Assembly: GCF_004352835.1 (NCBI RefSeq)
Contig: NZ_SJSB01000017.1
Span: 1 to 64,000, forward strand
From: Marinomonas flavescens
GTDB lineage: Bacteria > Pseudomonadota > Gammaproteobacteria > Pseudomonadales > Marinomonadaceae
Direction of reading: 5' to 3'
Length of the DNA stretch: 64,000 nt
The position numbers and the translations under genes are program-made. This document shows positions 36,820-45,449 of the stretch, one piece after another. The notes beneath the pieces were generated by a model. The model was not told where the DNA came from, ran no database searches, and saw only the letters and a list, made by a program, of their open reading frames with translations. Positions within the stretch are counted from its first letter, which is position 1. Each line of letters starts with the position of its first letter.

Positions 36820-38349
36820 TTATTGGATAGTTTTATCAGCCATCACGGTGTTTCTGCCTGCTTCTTTTGCTGAGTAGAGTTGTTTATCTGCTCGAGAAAA
36901 GAGTGCTTCATGATCTTCGTTTTCAGCTAACTCGGCCAAGCCGATAGAGATAGTAATAGATACGGGCTCTCCATTCACATTAAAAGGTGTTTTTTCTACT
37001 TCTTTACGGATCTCTTCAGCTCGATGAACCGCTTGTGCTAATGTCGTATTAGGGAAAATAATAGCGAACTCTTCACCGCCATAGCGAAATGCTAAATCTG
37101 TGTCTGCTAAGGCATGACGAATTTGCCTGGGGACTAAGCGCAATACCTTATCCCCTGCTAAATGCCCCCAAGTGTCATTGACCTGCTTAAAAAAGTCGAT
37201 ATCACACACGGCCAAACAAAGGGCTCTTTTTTGTTCATGGCTTGCTTTGCACAAGGGTAATATATTATCTGAATACGCGGCTCTATTAGGTAGATTGGTT
37301 AGCGAGTCTGTCATCGCTTGAGCCATTTTTTCTTGTAAACTAGAGCGTAAAGCAAGGGTGTCTTTTTCCATTCGGTTTACCTTACTTTTTAATAAGGTGA
37401 TCGATTGGGTCGCCATTTTTTCTTGGCTGTGCATTTGGTCGCGATATTGCGTCATGGTGGTAGAAATATTGACCATACGCTCACTGATGAGTTGTTTAAG
37501 GCTGCTTAAATTGTCAGCTTTCTGGACAGCTTCTGAGGTGTCTTTTACTTGCTTTTGCATGGTCGCGTCGAAGCCTTCTCGACTTTCAGATAAGCTCTTC
37601 TGGCTTCTATAGTTCTTAATGATAGAACTGTTTATGCCTGCAAGCTGTTGATTTAATTCATTAAGGTAAGAGCTTAACCCTTCCTGAGTATTACCAATAG
37701 CAACCATCACTAAAGTGATTACGTCATCAAACAGTCTAGGGAGATTCTGAAAATCTTGGTCTTGACTTAGCGCATTTTGGATTTCGTTGATTTTACTGTC
37801 ATATTCGTTTGATAAGGCCAAGTTATTGAGCAAACCCACAATGGTATGGCTTATCTGTTTTAGAATATCTTGGTCGTTTGTCTTTTTTTTAGTTGAGGAG
37901 TGCTTTAAAAGACGTTTAAAAAGAGAGCCTTTGTTTTTTTCTGTAGAGGAGTCTTGAGACAGGGTATTTTCAACAAGGGCCAAATATTCTTTTAACAACT
38001 GAGGCCATGATGGCAAATATTCCCAATTAGAGCGAATAGAAGCAATAAACGCTTTTTTCTCGCTTTGTGGAATGGTCTTATTTTGTTGTTCAAGGACATC
38101 GATTAAGTCGTGTAGCGTATCTCGAAACGCCTTAGCTTTTGCTAACTTAGCGTCGTCTGCTTGTAGAAGAAGAGGCTCCACATTGTTCAAAATTGTTTGA
38201 ATCGCCGACGCATCGGCGCCTTTGGTTATCAATCGAATTTGACGGATAGCGGAGTCCAGCTCAGGATTGTTTCCTTCGGCTAGTAAACTCGTCCTTGATA
38301 CGGCTTTACGTAAAGCCTTAACTAGCTTGTCTTGAGAAGTATCCGTCAT
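36820..38349 (-). CDS. Diguanylate cyclase (GGDEF) with unknown helical N-terminus
   Basis: The C-terminal domain (about 335-505) is a GGDEF diguanylate cyclase making c-di-GMP. It has TDSLTNLPNRAAY, the metal-site DIDFFKQVNDTWGH and the active-site GGEEF at 424-428. The inhibitory I-site RxxD before it is missing (the matching position reads ALAD). Residues 1-330 are soluble, mostly helical with coiled-coil stretches, and lack membrane segments. I do not recognise a sensor domain there. The gene is alone between ubiE and dsbA, all on the minus strand. Confidence 0.9.
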   Translation of the reverse strand: MTDTSQDKLVKALRKAVSRTSLLAEGNNPELDSAIRQIRLITKGADASAIQTILNNVEPLLLQADDAKLAKAKAFRDTLHDLIDVLEQQNKTIPQSEKKAFIASIRSNWEYLPSWPQLLKEYLALVENTLSQDSSTEKNKGSLFKRLLKHSSTKKKTNDQDILKQISHTIVGLLNNLALSNEYDSKINEIQNALSQDQDFQNLPRLFDDVITLVMVAIGNTQEGLSSYLNELNQQLAGINSSIIKNYRSQKSLSESREGFDATMQKQVKDTSEAVQKADNLSSLKQLISERMVNISTTMTQYRDQMHSQEKMATQSITLLKSKVNRMEKDTLALRSSLQEKMAQAMTDSLTNLPNRAAYSDNILPLCKASHEQKRALCLAVCDIDFFKQVNDTWGHLAGDKVLRLVPRQIRHALADTDLAFRYGGEEFAIIFPNTTLAQAVHRAEEIRKEVEKTPFNVNGEPVSITISIGLAELAENEDHEALFSRADKQLYSAKEAGRNTVMADKTIQ

Positions 38350-38368
38350 GGAGCCTCACCTTAAATGG

Positions 38369-38992
38369 TTATTTGTTTTGTTCTTCTTTCTTAATAAGAT
38401 AATTAACGACTTTGTAGATGTTTTCACTGCCATCTGCGGTTTCAGCATCCACTAAGTATTTGCCATTAACCACGAGTGTTGGCGTGCCACGAACGCCGTA
38501 AGATCGAATTTTCGCATCCGCTTGACTAAGACGACTCTCAACAGCAAATGAATTGTACTGTTTCTTGAACTCAGCTTTACTAACGCCATAGTTCGCAAAG
38601 AATGCCGCTAATGAGTCTTCTGTATTTAGGCGTTCACGTTTCACATTAATGGCATTGTAAAGGTCTTCGTGTACTTTACCTTCAATTCCCAATAATTCAG
38701 CAACATAAAACGCTTTCGCATGAGCGAGCCAATTACGTCCAAATACGGCTGGTAAATATTTGAAGTCTACGTCATTAGAAATGGTCTTTTTCCACGCTTG
38801 TGTATAAGGCTCAAGATGGAAGCAGTGCGGACAACCAAACCAAAACACTTCGACCACTTCAACCTTGCTAGGATCTTCTGTTCGAACGGGTGTTGGGATC
38901 GTTGTATAGCCGTGTCCATCACTGTAATCCTGCGCGTAGGACGTTAATGGAATGAGTAAAGTAAGAATTAGGGCTGAAAACAGCTTTTTCAT
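38369..38992 (-). CDS. dsbA: Thiol:disulfide interchange protein DsbA
   Basis: The periplasmic oxidase that forms disulfides in exported proteins. The 207-residue product has a signal peptide (cleavage near SYAQD), the active site CPHC at 54-57 and the cis-proline loop GVRGTPTLVV. The start at 38992 has AGGAG 6 nt upstream. Its redox partner dsbB lies 12 kb away in this window. The neighbour cytochrome c4 and engB genes match the Pseudomonas order. Confidence 0.95.
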   Translation of the reverse strand: MKKLFSALILTLLIPLTSYAQDYSDGHGYTTIPTPVRTEDPSKVEVVEVFWFGCPHCFHLEPYTQAWKKTISNDVDFKYLPAVFGRNWLAHAKAFYVAELLGIEGKVHEDLYNAINVKRERLNTEDSLAAFFANYGVSKAEFKKQYNSFAVESRLSQADAKIRSYGVRGTPTLVVNGKYLVDAETADGSENIYKVVNYLIKKEEQNK

Positions 38993-39091
38993 TGATAGCT
39001 CCTGATAATCGATGTTTGTAGTGGTTGGCAACATGTTGCCCAGATTTTCGATTTAATTCGATGGCTTGTCTGCTATAAAGTTCTAATATTC

Positions 39092-39116
39092 CAGTAAGTT
39101 TACATAAAACTTACTG
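39092..39116 (-). terminator. Hairpin between cytochrome c4 and dsbA genes
   Basis: A perfect 10-bp stem (39092-39101 with 39107-39116) with a 5-nt loop, 30 nt after the cytochrome stop. It has no T-tract, so termination is uncertain. Confidence 0.45.
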
Positions 39117-39145
39117 CTTTAGTCACAGTGCTTGACGTATTTCTT

Positions 39146-39784
39146 TTATTTCTTATGCGTTTTGTCATGATCTTGTGACGACTCATGAAGCCCTTGAATA
39201 TAATTAGCCACGGCATCCATTTCATTATCTGTCATTTTCTTGGTAATTGTTTGCATCATTTCAGACGGATCATTGTGGCGACCCCCCGTTTTAAACTGAA
39301 TTAACTGTGATTTTGTGTATTGTTCAAACTGTCCCGCTAAAGCAGGGAATGTTGCGGAATTTAGACCTTTACCGGCAGGGCCATGACAAGATGCACAAGC
39401 TGGTACGCCTGAGTCTGGATTGCCGAAACGAAAAAGTGTTTCACCTTGTTCTACTTTATTGGCAGAGGCTTTACCCAGCGTGGTTTTTTGAGTGGAAAAA
39501 TACGCGACGATAGCGGACAGGTTTTGTGGCGAGTATGTCGTTAATAAACCAGTCATTTGCGGGACGTTGCGTTTACCGGATTGAATATCGAGAAGCTGTT
39601 TTAATAAGTAATCTTGTTGTTGGCCAGCAAGTTTAGGAAACAGGCTTATTTTGCTGTTGCCATCTTCGCCATGGCACGCCACGCAAGTTGTTGAAAGTGT
39701 TTTACCTTGATTTATGGTGTCGTTAGCTAGCGTATAAGACGCGGCGCTTAATGAGATAAAAAGACAAAGACACAAACGTACCAT
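39146..39784 (-). CDS. Dihaem cytochrome c4
   Basis: A periplasmic electron carrier of 212 residues with two class I cytochrome c domains. Haem motifs are CVACH (34-38) and CASCH (130-134), each followed by a distal methionine region (VPQMTGLL and SEMMQTITKKM). A signal peptide precedes (SAASYTLAN). The ATG at 39784 has AGGG 6 nt upstream. Such proteins donate electrons to cbb3-type terminal oxidases. Its location between dsbA and engB matches other gammaproteobacteria. Confidence 0.93.
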   Translation of the reverse strand: MVRLCLCLFISLSAASYTLANDTINQGKTLSTTCVACHGEDGNSKISLFPKLAGQQQDYLLKQLLDIQSGKRNVPQMTGLLTTYSPQNLSAIVAYFSTQKTTLGKASANKVEQGETLFRFGNPDSGVPACASCHGPAGKGLNSATFPALAGQFEQYTKSQLIQFKTGGRHNDPSEMMQTITKKMTDNEMDAVANYIQGLHESSQDHDKTHKK

Positions 39785-39936
39785 AATTGACCCTAGTGCA
39801 AGTAACTGCGAGAAAGATTGAATTAAACACATATTTACAGGTGAAAACATGGCAAAAAAAGCGAATTACAGGCATTATATACAACCGATGAATAAACGTG
39901 AACGCTAATTCCGATTCCACTGACGAATACCAACTT

Positions 39937-40581
39937 ATGACTCCTTTTGACGCAATCTTCCGCTCCGCCCACTTTATTAAAAGTGCCGAAAAGCTTTCAC
40001 AATGTCCACTTGATCAAGGTATTGAGGTTGCTTTTGCTGGTCGATCTAATGCTGGTAAATCGACGGCATTAAATACGCTAACTGACCAGAAAAAATTGGC
40101 ACGTACCTCTAAAACACCAGGGCGTACTCAGTTGATCAACTGCTTTGGCCTAAGTGTGGACGACAGACGATTGATTGATTTGCCAGGCTACGGTTTTGCA
40201 AAAGTGCCAATCGCCATGAAAAAAGTTTGGCAAGCACACATGCAAGATTACCTAATGAATCGTCGTTCTTTGGCAGGCGTGGTATTGGTAATGGATATTC
40301 GTCATCCACTGAAAGAATTCGATGAAATGATGTTAGATTGGGCAAAATCTAATGGCATGAAAGTACACGTATTACTTACCAAGTCCGATAAGCTAAAACG
40401 CGGCCCAGCTAAATCGACCATGTTAATGGTGCAAAAAGCGATTAACAGTCAAGGGGTGGATGGCACAGTACAAACCTTCTCTGCGCTAAACAACGATGGC
40501 ATTGATGAGTTACGTACACAGCTTGCCGAGTGGTTGGTATTTGATAAATTGGACGAAATCCCAATTTCACCAAACGCTTAA
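39937..40581 (+). CDS. engB: Ribosome biogenesis GTPase EngB/YihA
   Basis: An essential-type GTPase involved in large-subunit assembly. From the ATG at 39937 it has 214 residues, close to E. coli YihA. G1 is GRSNAGKS (35-42), G3 DLPGYG, G4 LTKSDK. A GTG 13 codons earlier is also in frame. It is divergent from the cytochrome c4 gene with a short gap. Its 3' flank consists of 20-bp tandem repeats ending in a terminator. Confidence 0.95.
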   Translation: MTPFDAIFRSAHFIKSAEKLSQCPLDQGIEVAFAGRSNAGKSTALNTLTDQKKLARTSKTPGRTQLINCFGLSVDDRRLIDLPGYGFAKVPIAMKKVWQAHMQDYLMNRRSLAGVVLVMDIRHPLKEFDEMMLDWAKSNGMKVHVLLTKSDKLKRGPAKSTMLMVQKAINSQGVDGTVQTFSALNNDGIDELRTQLAEWLVFDKLDEIPISPNA

Positions 40582-40587
40582 TAGCCG

Positions 40588-40640
40588 ATATTTAGTTACT
40601 AAAACTTATATTTAGTCATTAAACTCTATACTTAATAATA
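40588..40640 (+). repeat. 20-bp tandem repeats after engB
   Basis: Units at 40588-40607 and 40608-40627 share 16 of 20 bases (ATATTTAGTTACTAAAACTT and its relative). A third, more diverged copy runs into the terminator. It starts 6 nt after the engB stop. Confidence 0.7.
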
Positions 40641-40667
40641 AAAAAGCCTCAATTGAGGCTTTTTTTG
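40641..40667. terminator. Bidirectional terminator between engB and gshA
   Basis: A perfect 10-bp stem (40641-40650 with 40655-40664) with loop AATT and A/T tracts on both sides, suited to ending both convergent genes. Confidence 0.9.
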
Positions 40668-40691
40668 TGCTTATCTTAGAGAGGCAGTCAC

Positions 40692-42281
40692 TTACGAGGC
40701 TTGATAAGCCGCTAAGAAAGTATCGAAATCCACCTCATCGCTGTCTTCAATGTGTTTCTGCTCCGCGATCGATTTTTCAGCCATAGCCGCAAACATTGTT
40801 AGCGTTTTCTCGGACAACGGAGACGCTAGCCAAGCGGCTTGTTGCTTATTAGCGATAGACAACATGGCGGGCTGGAAACCCTGTGCTTGCTGACATTTAG
40901 CGAGTAGCTGTGCAGAAGGTAATAGGGATTCATCAGAAAGCTTATTTTCTTGCTCATTAATAGCGTCTAAATAAGCGCTATTGCCTGTTTGATTTACGAG
41001 AAACTGTGCAACGATTTTCAGTTCACTAAGTAGGTTTTCTGCTTTATCGCGCAGACGAATAGGGCCTTGTCCGAAATCAAAGGAAGCGTCCAACTCTCGA
41101 CCATGAGACGCCACTTCTTGTTGGGCAACCCGCAGTTGATGACATTCGTCGCTGTCTAATAAAGTGTCATCGCTGAGCATGCAATACAGTAAGAATACGT
41201 CGATGAAATAAAGCGTCGAAGCTTTCATACCAATGGATGACTCTGGGTCTAAATCCATAATCCGCACTTCGATGTATTCCACACCACGATCTTGAAGTGC
41301 TGCGCTTGGGTGTTCGCCTGGTTGTGTCACGCGCTTTGGACGAACATCGCTGTAATACTCATTTTCAATTTGCAGTAAATTGCTGTTCAGTTGGCGATAT
41401 TTACCATCTACTTTAACGCCTATTTCTTGATAGCGCGGATAGGGTGTTTTCAGCGCGTTTTTAACCGTCTGAATATAAGTATCGACTTCGTTATAACAAA
41501 CAAACAAATCGGCTTGAGCTTTATTTTGATAGCCCAAATCACTCATGCGTAACGATGTCGCTTTATCACCAACCCAGGTGTTTTTTTCCAAACTAGACAA
41601 ACTATTCGGTTTTATCTTGAGAAAACTCTCATCAATAGCCGGAGAAGCGCCGAACAATAATGACAACACCCATGAATTGCGACGGAAGTTACGAATGAGG
41701 GCAAAATAGTTATCTGACTGAAACGTCTGCTTTTGCATGTCAGTCAGTACTGTTTGTCCTTTATGTGTAGCTAAAAACTGCCAAAACGCCGCGTCAAAAG
41801 AGAAGTTATAATGCATACCTGCGATGCATTGCATAATGCGACCATAGCGATTGGACAAGCCTTCACGGTACACATACTTTAATTTACCGGTATTGGATTC
41901 ACCAAAGTAGGCAATGGGCACTTCTTCATTGCTTTCTAGATAGCAGGGCATGCTGGCTGGCCATAAGCATTCGTCTTGCTTGGCTAGCTCATGGTTGACC
42001 ACATGATGAATCTCATCCAGCTCATTAATCACACCTTCTACACTAGGGTGAACCTTGGTGATAAATTCCATCAGAGATTCAGAATAATCTGTGGTGATTG
42101 AAGGGTGAGTTAATGCCGCACCGAGCACCGCTGGATGTGGTTTATGGGAAATGCGACCTTGCGAGCGGTCGACACGTAGCGCTTCCCGCTCTACTCCGCG
42201 ATGAAACGTTAGTGCTGCTGAAGAATCTGATTGTTGGCAATGAGTCGCCAGCGCATTTAAAGCATCGTTTAAGGTAGTCAA
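40692..42281 (-). CDS. gshA: Glutamate-cysteine ligase
   Basis: Catalyses the first step of glutathione synthesis, joining glutamate and cysteine with ATP. The 529-residue product is of the gammaproteobacterial GshA class: GVEREALRVDRSQGRISHKPHP near the start, the FITKVHPSVEGVINELDEIH segment, AGMHYNFSF, and YIEVRIMDLDPESSIG. No fused GshB domain is present. Transcription is convergent with engB and divergent from the unknown gene at 42478. Confidence 0.96.
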   Translation of the reverse strand: MTTLNDALNALATHCQQSDSSAALTFHRGVEREALRVDRSQGRISHKPHPAVLGAALTHPSITTDYSESLMEFITKVHPSVEGVINELDEIHHVVNHELAKQDECLWPASMPCYLESNEEVPIAYFGESNTGKLKYVYREGLSNRYGRIMQCIAGMHYNFSFDAAFWQFLATHKGQTVLTDMQKQTFQSDNYFALIRNFRRNSWVLSLLFGASPAIDESFLKIKPNSLSSLEKNTWVGDKATSLRMSDLGYQNKAQADLFVCYNEVDTYIQTVKNALKTPYPRYQEIGVKVDGKYRQLNSNLLQIENEYYSDVRPKRVTQPGEHPSAALQDRGVEYIEVRIMDLDPESSIGMKASTLYFIDVFLLYCMLSDDTLLDSDECHQLRVAQQEVASHGRELDASFDFGQGPIRLRDKAENLLSELKIVAQFLVNQTGNSAYLDAINEQENKLSDESLLPSAQLLAKCQQAQGFQPAMLSIANKQQAAWLASPLSEKTLTMFAAMAEKSIAEQKHIEDSDEVDFDTFLAAYQAS

Positions 42282-42477
42282 GAAGTCGTCCTTCTATAAA
42301 ATAAGGCAAAAATAAATACCGTGATTGTACTCGGCTGAGCTTATCGGCAGCAAGCTGACATTTCCCATCTGACGAAAGATTGCTGAATCACTCCTTAGTC
42401 CTTGGTAGTTATTGTATTGCCCAGTCGGTAAAATAGGTGGTTCATTCATTGTTAAAGACTGACGATTTTGAGAAAAC

Positions 42478-42984
42478 ATGATGACCGTTAGATTAAAACA
42501 AATAGCTTTTTGGCTGGTGTTCGCGCTGCTTATTATAGTGGCACTAACGTGGGGAGTAGATCGAATTCTGCCTCAAAGAGATACTTCTAGTATCGGCCAG
42601 TGTGATAAAACAGAGCATGAATGCACTGTGGCTATGCCAGGCGAAGACGTGCCCGCTATTTTGGCTTTTGATAATGGTATTCATGTTAATACCTCTATTC
42701 CTGTGTCTATTTCTTTACCGCCAGACTTAGCGAATAAAACCAACTCCGTTCGATTAACGCTAAGCTGTAAAGACACCTACATGGGTGTGAGCTCAATAAT
42801 GTTAACGCAAAAGCCTGCGCCGACTGAATGGCGCGGCAATATTCGCTTACCAAAGTCAGAGAAGCAGAAAGTAACCTGGCAAGTGAAAGCAACCTTGATT
42901 GAAACGAATGGAAATGAACAAGATATTTGGTTCGAATTTAATGTGATGTCGCCAAACGAACTCACACCGTCGGTGAATAATTAG
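42478..42984 (+). CDS. Membrane-anchored periplasmic protein of unknown function
   Basis: I do not recognise this 168-residue protein. One hydrophobic helix (about residues 8-28) anchors it, and the rest should face the periplasm as a beta-rich domain. Two cysteines early in that domain (GQCDKTEHECTV) and one later (LSCKDTYMG) could form a disulfide. The segment LSCKDTYMGVSSIMLTQKP and the later EWRGNIRLPK give it the look of a small immunoglobulin-like fold, reminiscent of periplasmic redox-linked or copper-associated proteins, but that is only an impression. It is divergent from gshA and followed by a terminator. Confidence 0.7.
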   Translation: MMTVRLKQIAFWLVFALLIIVALTWGVDRILPQRDTSSIGQCDKTEHECTVAMPGEDVPAILAFDNGIHVNTSIPVSISLPPDLANKTNSVRLTLSCKDTYMGVSSIMLTQKPAPTEWRGNIRLPKSEKQKVTWQVKATLIETNGNEQDIWFEFNVMSPNELTPSVNN

Positions 42985-43015
42985 ACAACAGAAAATAGAC
43001 GAGACAAGTTTAATA

Positions 43016-43049
43016 AAAAAGGCGACCTTCATCAGAAAGTCGCCTTTTT
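43016..43049. terminator. Bidirectional terminator
   Basis: A perfect 11-bp stem (43016-43026 with 43039-43049) with A- and T-tracts on both sides. It ends the gene at 42478 and probably the convergent hisB-hisH-hisF transcript. Between it and hisF lie short degenerate repeats of CTAGCG-like units. Confidence 0.85.
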
Positions 43050-43142
43050 AATGGGCGTAATAGCTAATACTTAGTCACTAACGCAAACCGCTAGCGTTTA
43101 TCCATTAGCGTTCAACAATAACCAGCGCTTAAAGGTGACACC

Positions 43143-43916
43143 TTATAGGCGCATTTCGATACCGGCGTCGCTCATGCGATCTTTAGCCTGCTGAATGCTG
43201 TATTCGCCAAAGTGAAAAATACTCGCCGCCAACACCGCATCGGCTTTGCCTTCAAGAACGCCATCAACAAGATGATCTAGATTGCCGACACCGCCAGAGG
43301 CGATAACAGGCACATGAACTGCTTCGCTAATAGCGCGCGTTACGCCTAGATCAAAGCCATTTTTGGTGCCATCGCGATCCATACTGGTTAACAAGATTTC
43401 TCCGGCGCCGTACTCGACCATCTTCTTCGCCCATTCAACAGCGTCTAGCCCGGTTGGTTTACGACCACCGTGGGTGAAGATCTCCCACTTGTCGGTTTCC
43501 CCTTCCGCGCTAACTTTTTTCGCATCAATCGCCACCACAATACATTGCGAGCCAAAACGCTGAGCGGCTTCACGAACGAATTCAGGATTAAACACCGCCG
43601 CCGTATTAATGCCGACTTTGTCCGCGCCTGCATTCAGCATACGGCGAATGTCTTCACAGGTGCGAATGCCACCACCCACGGTGAGAGGGATAAATACTTG
43701 ACTGGCAATGGCTTCCACCATATGAACCGTGGTCGCGCGATCATCCGAGCTGGCGGTAATGTCGAGAAACGTGATCTCGTCAGCACCTTGTTCGTTGTAG
43801 CGTTTGGCCACTTCAACTGGGTCGCCAGCGTCTCGAATGTCGAGAAATTGAACGCCTTTTACGACTCGGCCATTGTCCACATCAAGACAAGGAATAATAC
43901 GTTTTGCTAATCCCAT
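43143..43916 (-). CDS. hisF: Imidazole glycerol phosphate synthase, cyclase subunit HisF
   Basis: With HisH it forms imidazole glycerol phosphate and AICAR in histidine synthesis. The 257-residue TIM barrel has the first catalytic Asp in [15 protein letters not shown], the second in VVAIDAKK, phosphate loops TVGGGIRT and [12 protein letters not shown]. These are HisF, not HisA, features. The gap to hisH is only 9 nt. In Pseudomonas and E. coli hisA lies at exactly this point, and it is not here. Confidence 0.97.
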   Translation of the reverse strand: MGLAKRIIPCLDVDNGRVVKGVQFLDIRDAGDPVEVAKRYNEQGADEITFLDITASSDDRATTVHMVEAIASQVFIPLTVGGGIRTCEDIRRMLNAGADKVGINTAAVFNPEFVREAAQRFGSQCIVVAIDAKKVSAEGETDKWEIFTHGGRKPTGLDAVEWAKKMVEYGAGEILLTSMDRDGTKNGFDLGVTRAISEAVHVPVIASGGVGNLDHLVDGVLEGKADAVLAASIFHFGEYSIQQAKDRMSDAGIEMRL

Positions 43917-43925
43917 AACAGGCTC

Positions 43926-44606
43926 CTAATCGTTGTTGGCCAAAGATGGCTTACCATCCCAGTGAATGAAGTTCTTGTATAGTTGGAGACCGTCTTTATG
44001 GCTTTTTTCTGGGTGGAATTGCACCGCAAAAACATTGTTGCGAGACAAGGCCACGCAAAACTCCAAACCATAATCACAGGTCCCTGCTACTTCACTTTTA
44101 TTTTCTGGCACAACGTAAAAGCTATGTACGAAATAAAAACGTGCGTTGTCTGGAATACCTTTCCACAAAGGGTGATCAATGGTGTGCTTAACTTGGTTCC
44201 AGCCCATGTGTGGCACTTTTAACTTACTGCCGTCATGGTCTTTGTGTTGCTCACCAAAGAAAAGCGCATTGCCTTTGAAATGGTCTAAACAATCGACTCC
44301 GCCGTTTTCTTCACTGTGGGACATCAAAGATTGAATACCGACACAAATCGCCAAAAAGGGCTTTTCGGCCATGGCTTTGCGAATACTGGGGACTAAACCG
44401 GCATCGTACATTTCACCGATACAATCGCGGATCGCACCGACACCGGGTAATAACACACGGTCTGCGGCATCAATCACCGCAGGGTCACTGGTGACGACCA
44501 CTTGGGTGTTTTCATCCGCAACAAATTCTAATGCTTTGGCGACCGAGTGCAGGTTGCCCATGCCGTAATCAATAACGGCAACTACCGATTTTTTAACGTC
44601 ATTCAT
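43926..44606 (-). CDS. hisH: Imidazole glycerol phosphate synthase, glutamine amidotransferase subunit HisH
   Basis: Supplies ammonia from glutamine to HisF. The 226-residue class I amidotransferase has the nucleophile cysteine in LAICVGIQSLM and the His-Glu pair in FAVQFHPEKSH. The N-terminal VIDYGMGNLHSVAKAL is typical. It is translated between hisB (9 nt upstream) and hisF, so the three genes form one operon. Confidence 0.96.
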   Translation of the reverse strand: MNDVKKSVVAVIDYGMGNLHSVAKALEFVADENTQVVVTSDPAVIDAADRVLLPGVGAIRDCIGEMYDAGLVPSIRKAMAEKPFLAICVGIQSLMSHSEENGGVDCLDHFKGNALFFGEQHKDHDGSKLKVPHMGWNQVKHTIDHPLWKGIPDNARFYFVHSFYVVPENKSEVAGTCDYGLEFCVALSRNNVFAVQFHPEKSHKDGLQLYKNFIHWDGKPSLANND

Positions 44607-44615
44607 GCAAAAATC

Positions 44616-45209
44616 CTACAAACAGCCTTTTGTCGATGGCATTTGACCTGCCATGCGCTCGTCCACTTCTAGCGCCATGCGTAAGGCACGACCAAATGCT
44701 TTAAAAATGGTTTCCGCTTGGTGGTGAGTGTTCTTACCACGAAGGTTGTCTAGGTGCAGAGTGACTTTGGCGTGGTTGATAAAGCCGTGGAAAAACTCGG
44801 AGAACAAGTCCACATCAAAACCACCCACAGAACCGCGCGTAAAAGGTACGTGCATTTCTAAGCCTGGACGACCAGAAAAATCGATCACCACACGAGAAAG
44901 CGCTTCGTCTAATGGCACGTAGGCGTGGCCGTAACGTTTGATGCCTTTTTTGTCGCCCACGGCAATGTCAAATGCTTGGCCCAAGGTGATGCCCAAATCT
45001 TCTACCGTATGGTGAGCGTCAATGTGAAGGTCACCAACCGCGTGAATATCTAAGTCGATCAAGCCATGGCGAGCGACTTGTTCGAGCATATGGTCAAGAA
45101 AAGGCACACCCGTGAAGCAATTAAATTTGCCAGTACCATCTAAATTAATGGATACCTTGATCTGAGTTTCAAGCGTATTACGCTCGACGCTAGCAATGCG
45201 GTCGGACAT
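44616..45209 (-). CDS. hisB: Imidazoleglycerol-phosphate dehydratase HisB
   Basis: Dehydrates imidazole glycerol phosphate to imidazole acetol phosphate. The 197-residue product is the monofunctional type, without the phosphatase domain of E. coli HisB. The manganese-binding repeats are [11 protein letters not shown] and [14 protein letters not shown]. The ATG at 45209 fits the family; GGAG lies 9 nt upstream. It begins the hisBHF operon and is divergent from asmA. Confidence 0.96.
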   Translation of the reverse strand: MSDRIASVERNTLETQIKVSINLDGTGKFNCFTGVPFLDHMLEQVARHGLIDLDIHAVGDLHIDAHHTVEDLGITLGQAFDIAVGDKKGIKRYGHAYVPLDEALSRVVIDFSGRPGLEMHVPFTRGSVGGFDVDLFSEFFHGFINHAKVTLHLDNLRGKNTHHQAETIFKAFGRALRMALEVDERMAGQMPSTKGCL

Positions 45210-45449
45210 TGATTGTGTTCTCCACGTTGAATCGTGACGCGTAGTCATCACGGGTTAGGCAGTCGGTTTTGAGTGCCGTTTAAAATTGCCATTGAAAAGC
45301 ATAGTGGTCGCCATTATAGAACGAGGGGTCTCAGGCTTCTATCCTTTACACGCCGTTTTTGATGAGTTGTTGCTATTGGATCGATAAACCTAGGGTTCGA
45401 GTGCTATTATGTAACTAAATAAGCGAACTGGATTTAAGGATTTACGTCT

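Noticed and set aside
42294-42479. 61-codon minus-strand frame between gshA and the gene at 42478
   Set aside because: No ribosome-binding site and no recognisable sequence; it is probably the promoter region of the divergent genes.
43060-43140. Further degenerate tandem repeat before hisF
   Set aside because: CTAGCG-like units recur every 13-14 bp, but too irregularly to list as a separate repeat.
45385-45400. GGTTCGA-like tRNA T-arm signal
   Set aside because: No matching acceptor, D-arm or anticodon stem could be built around it. No tRNA was found in the window.
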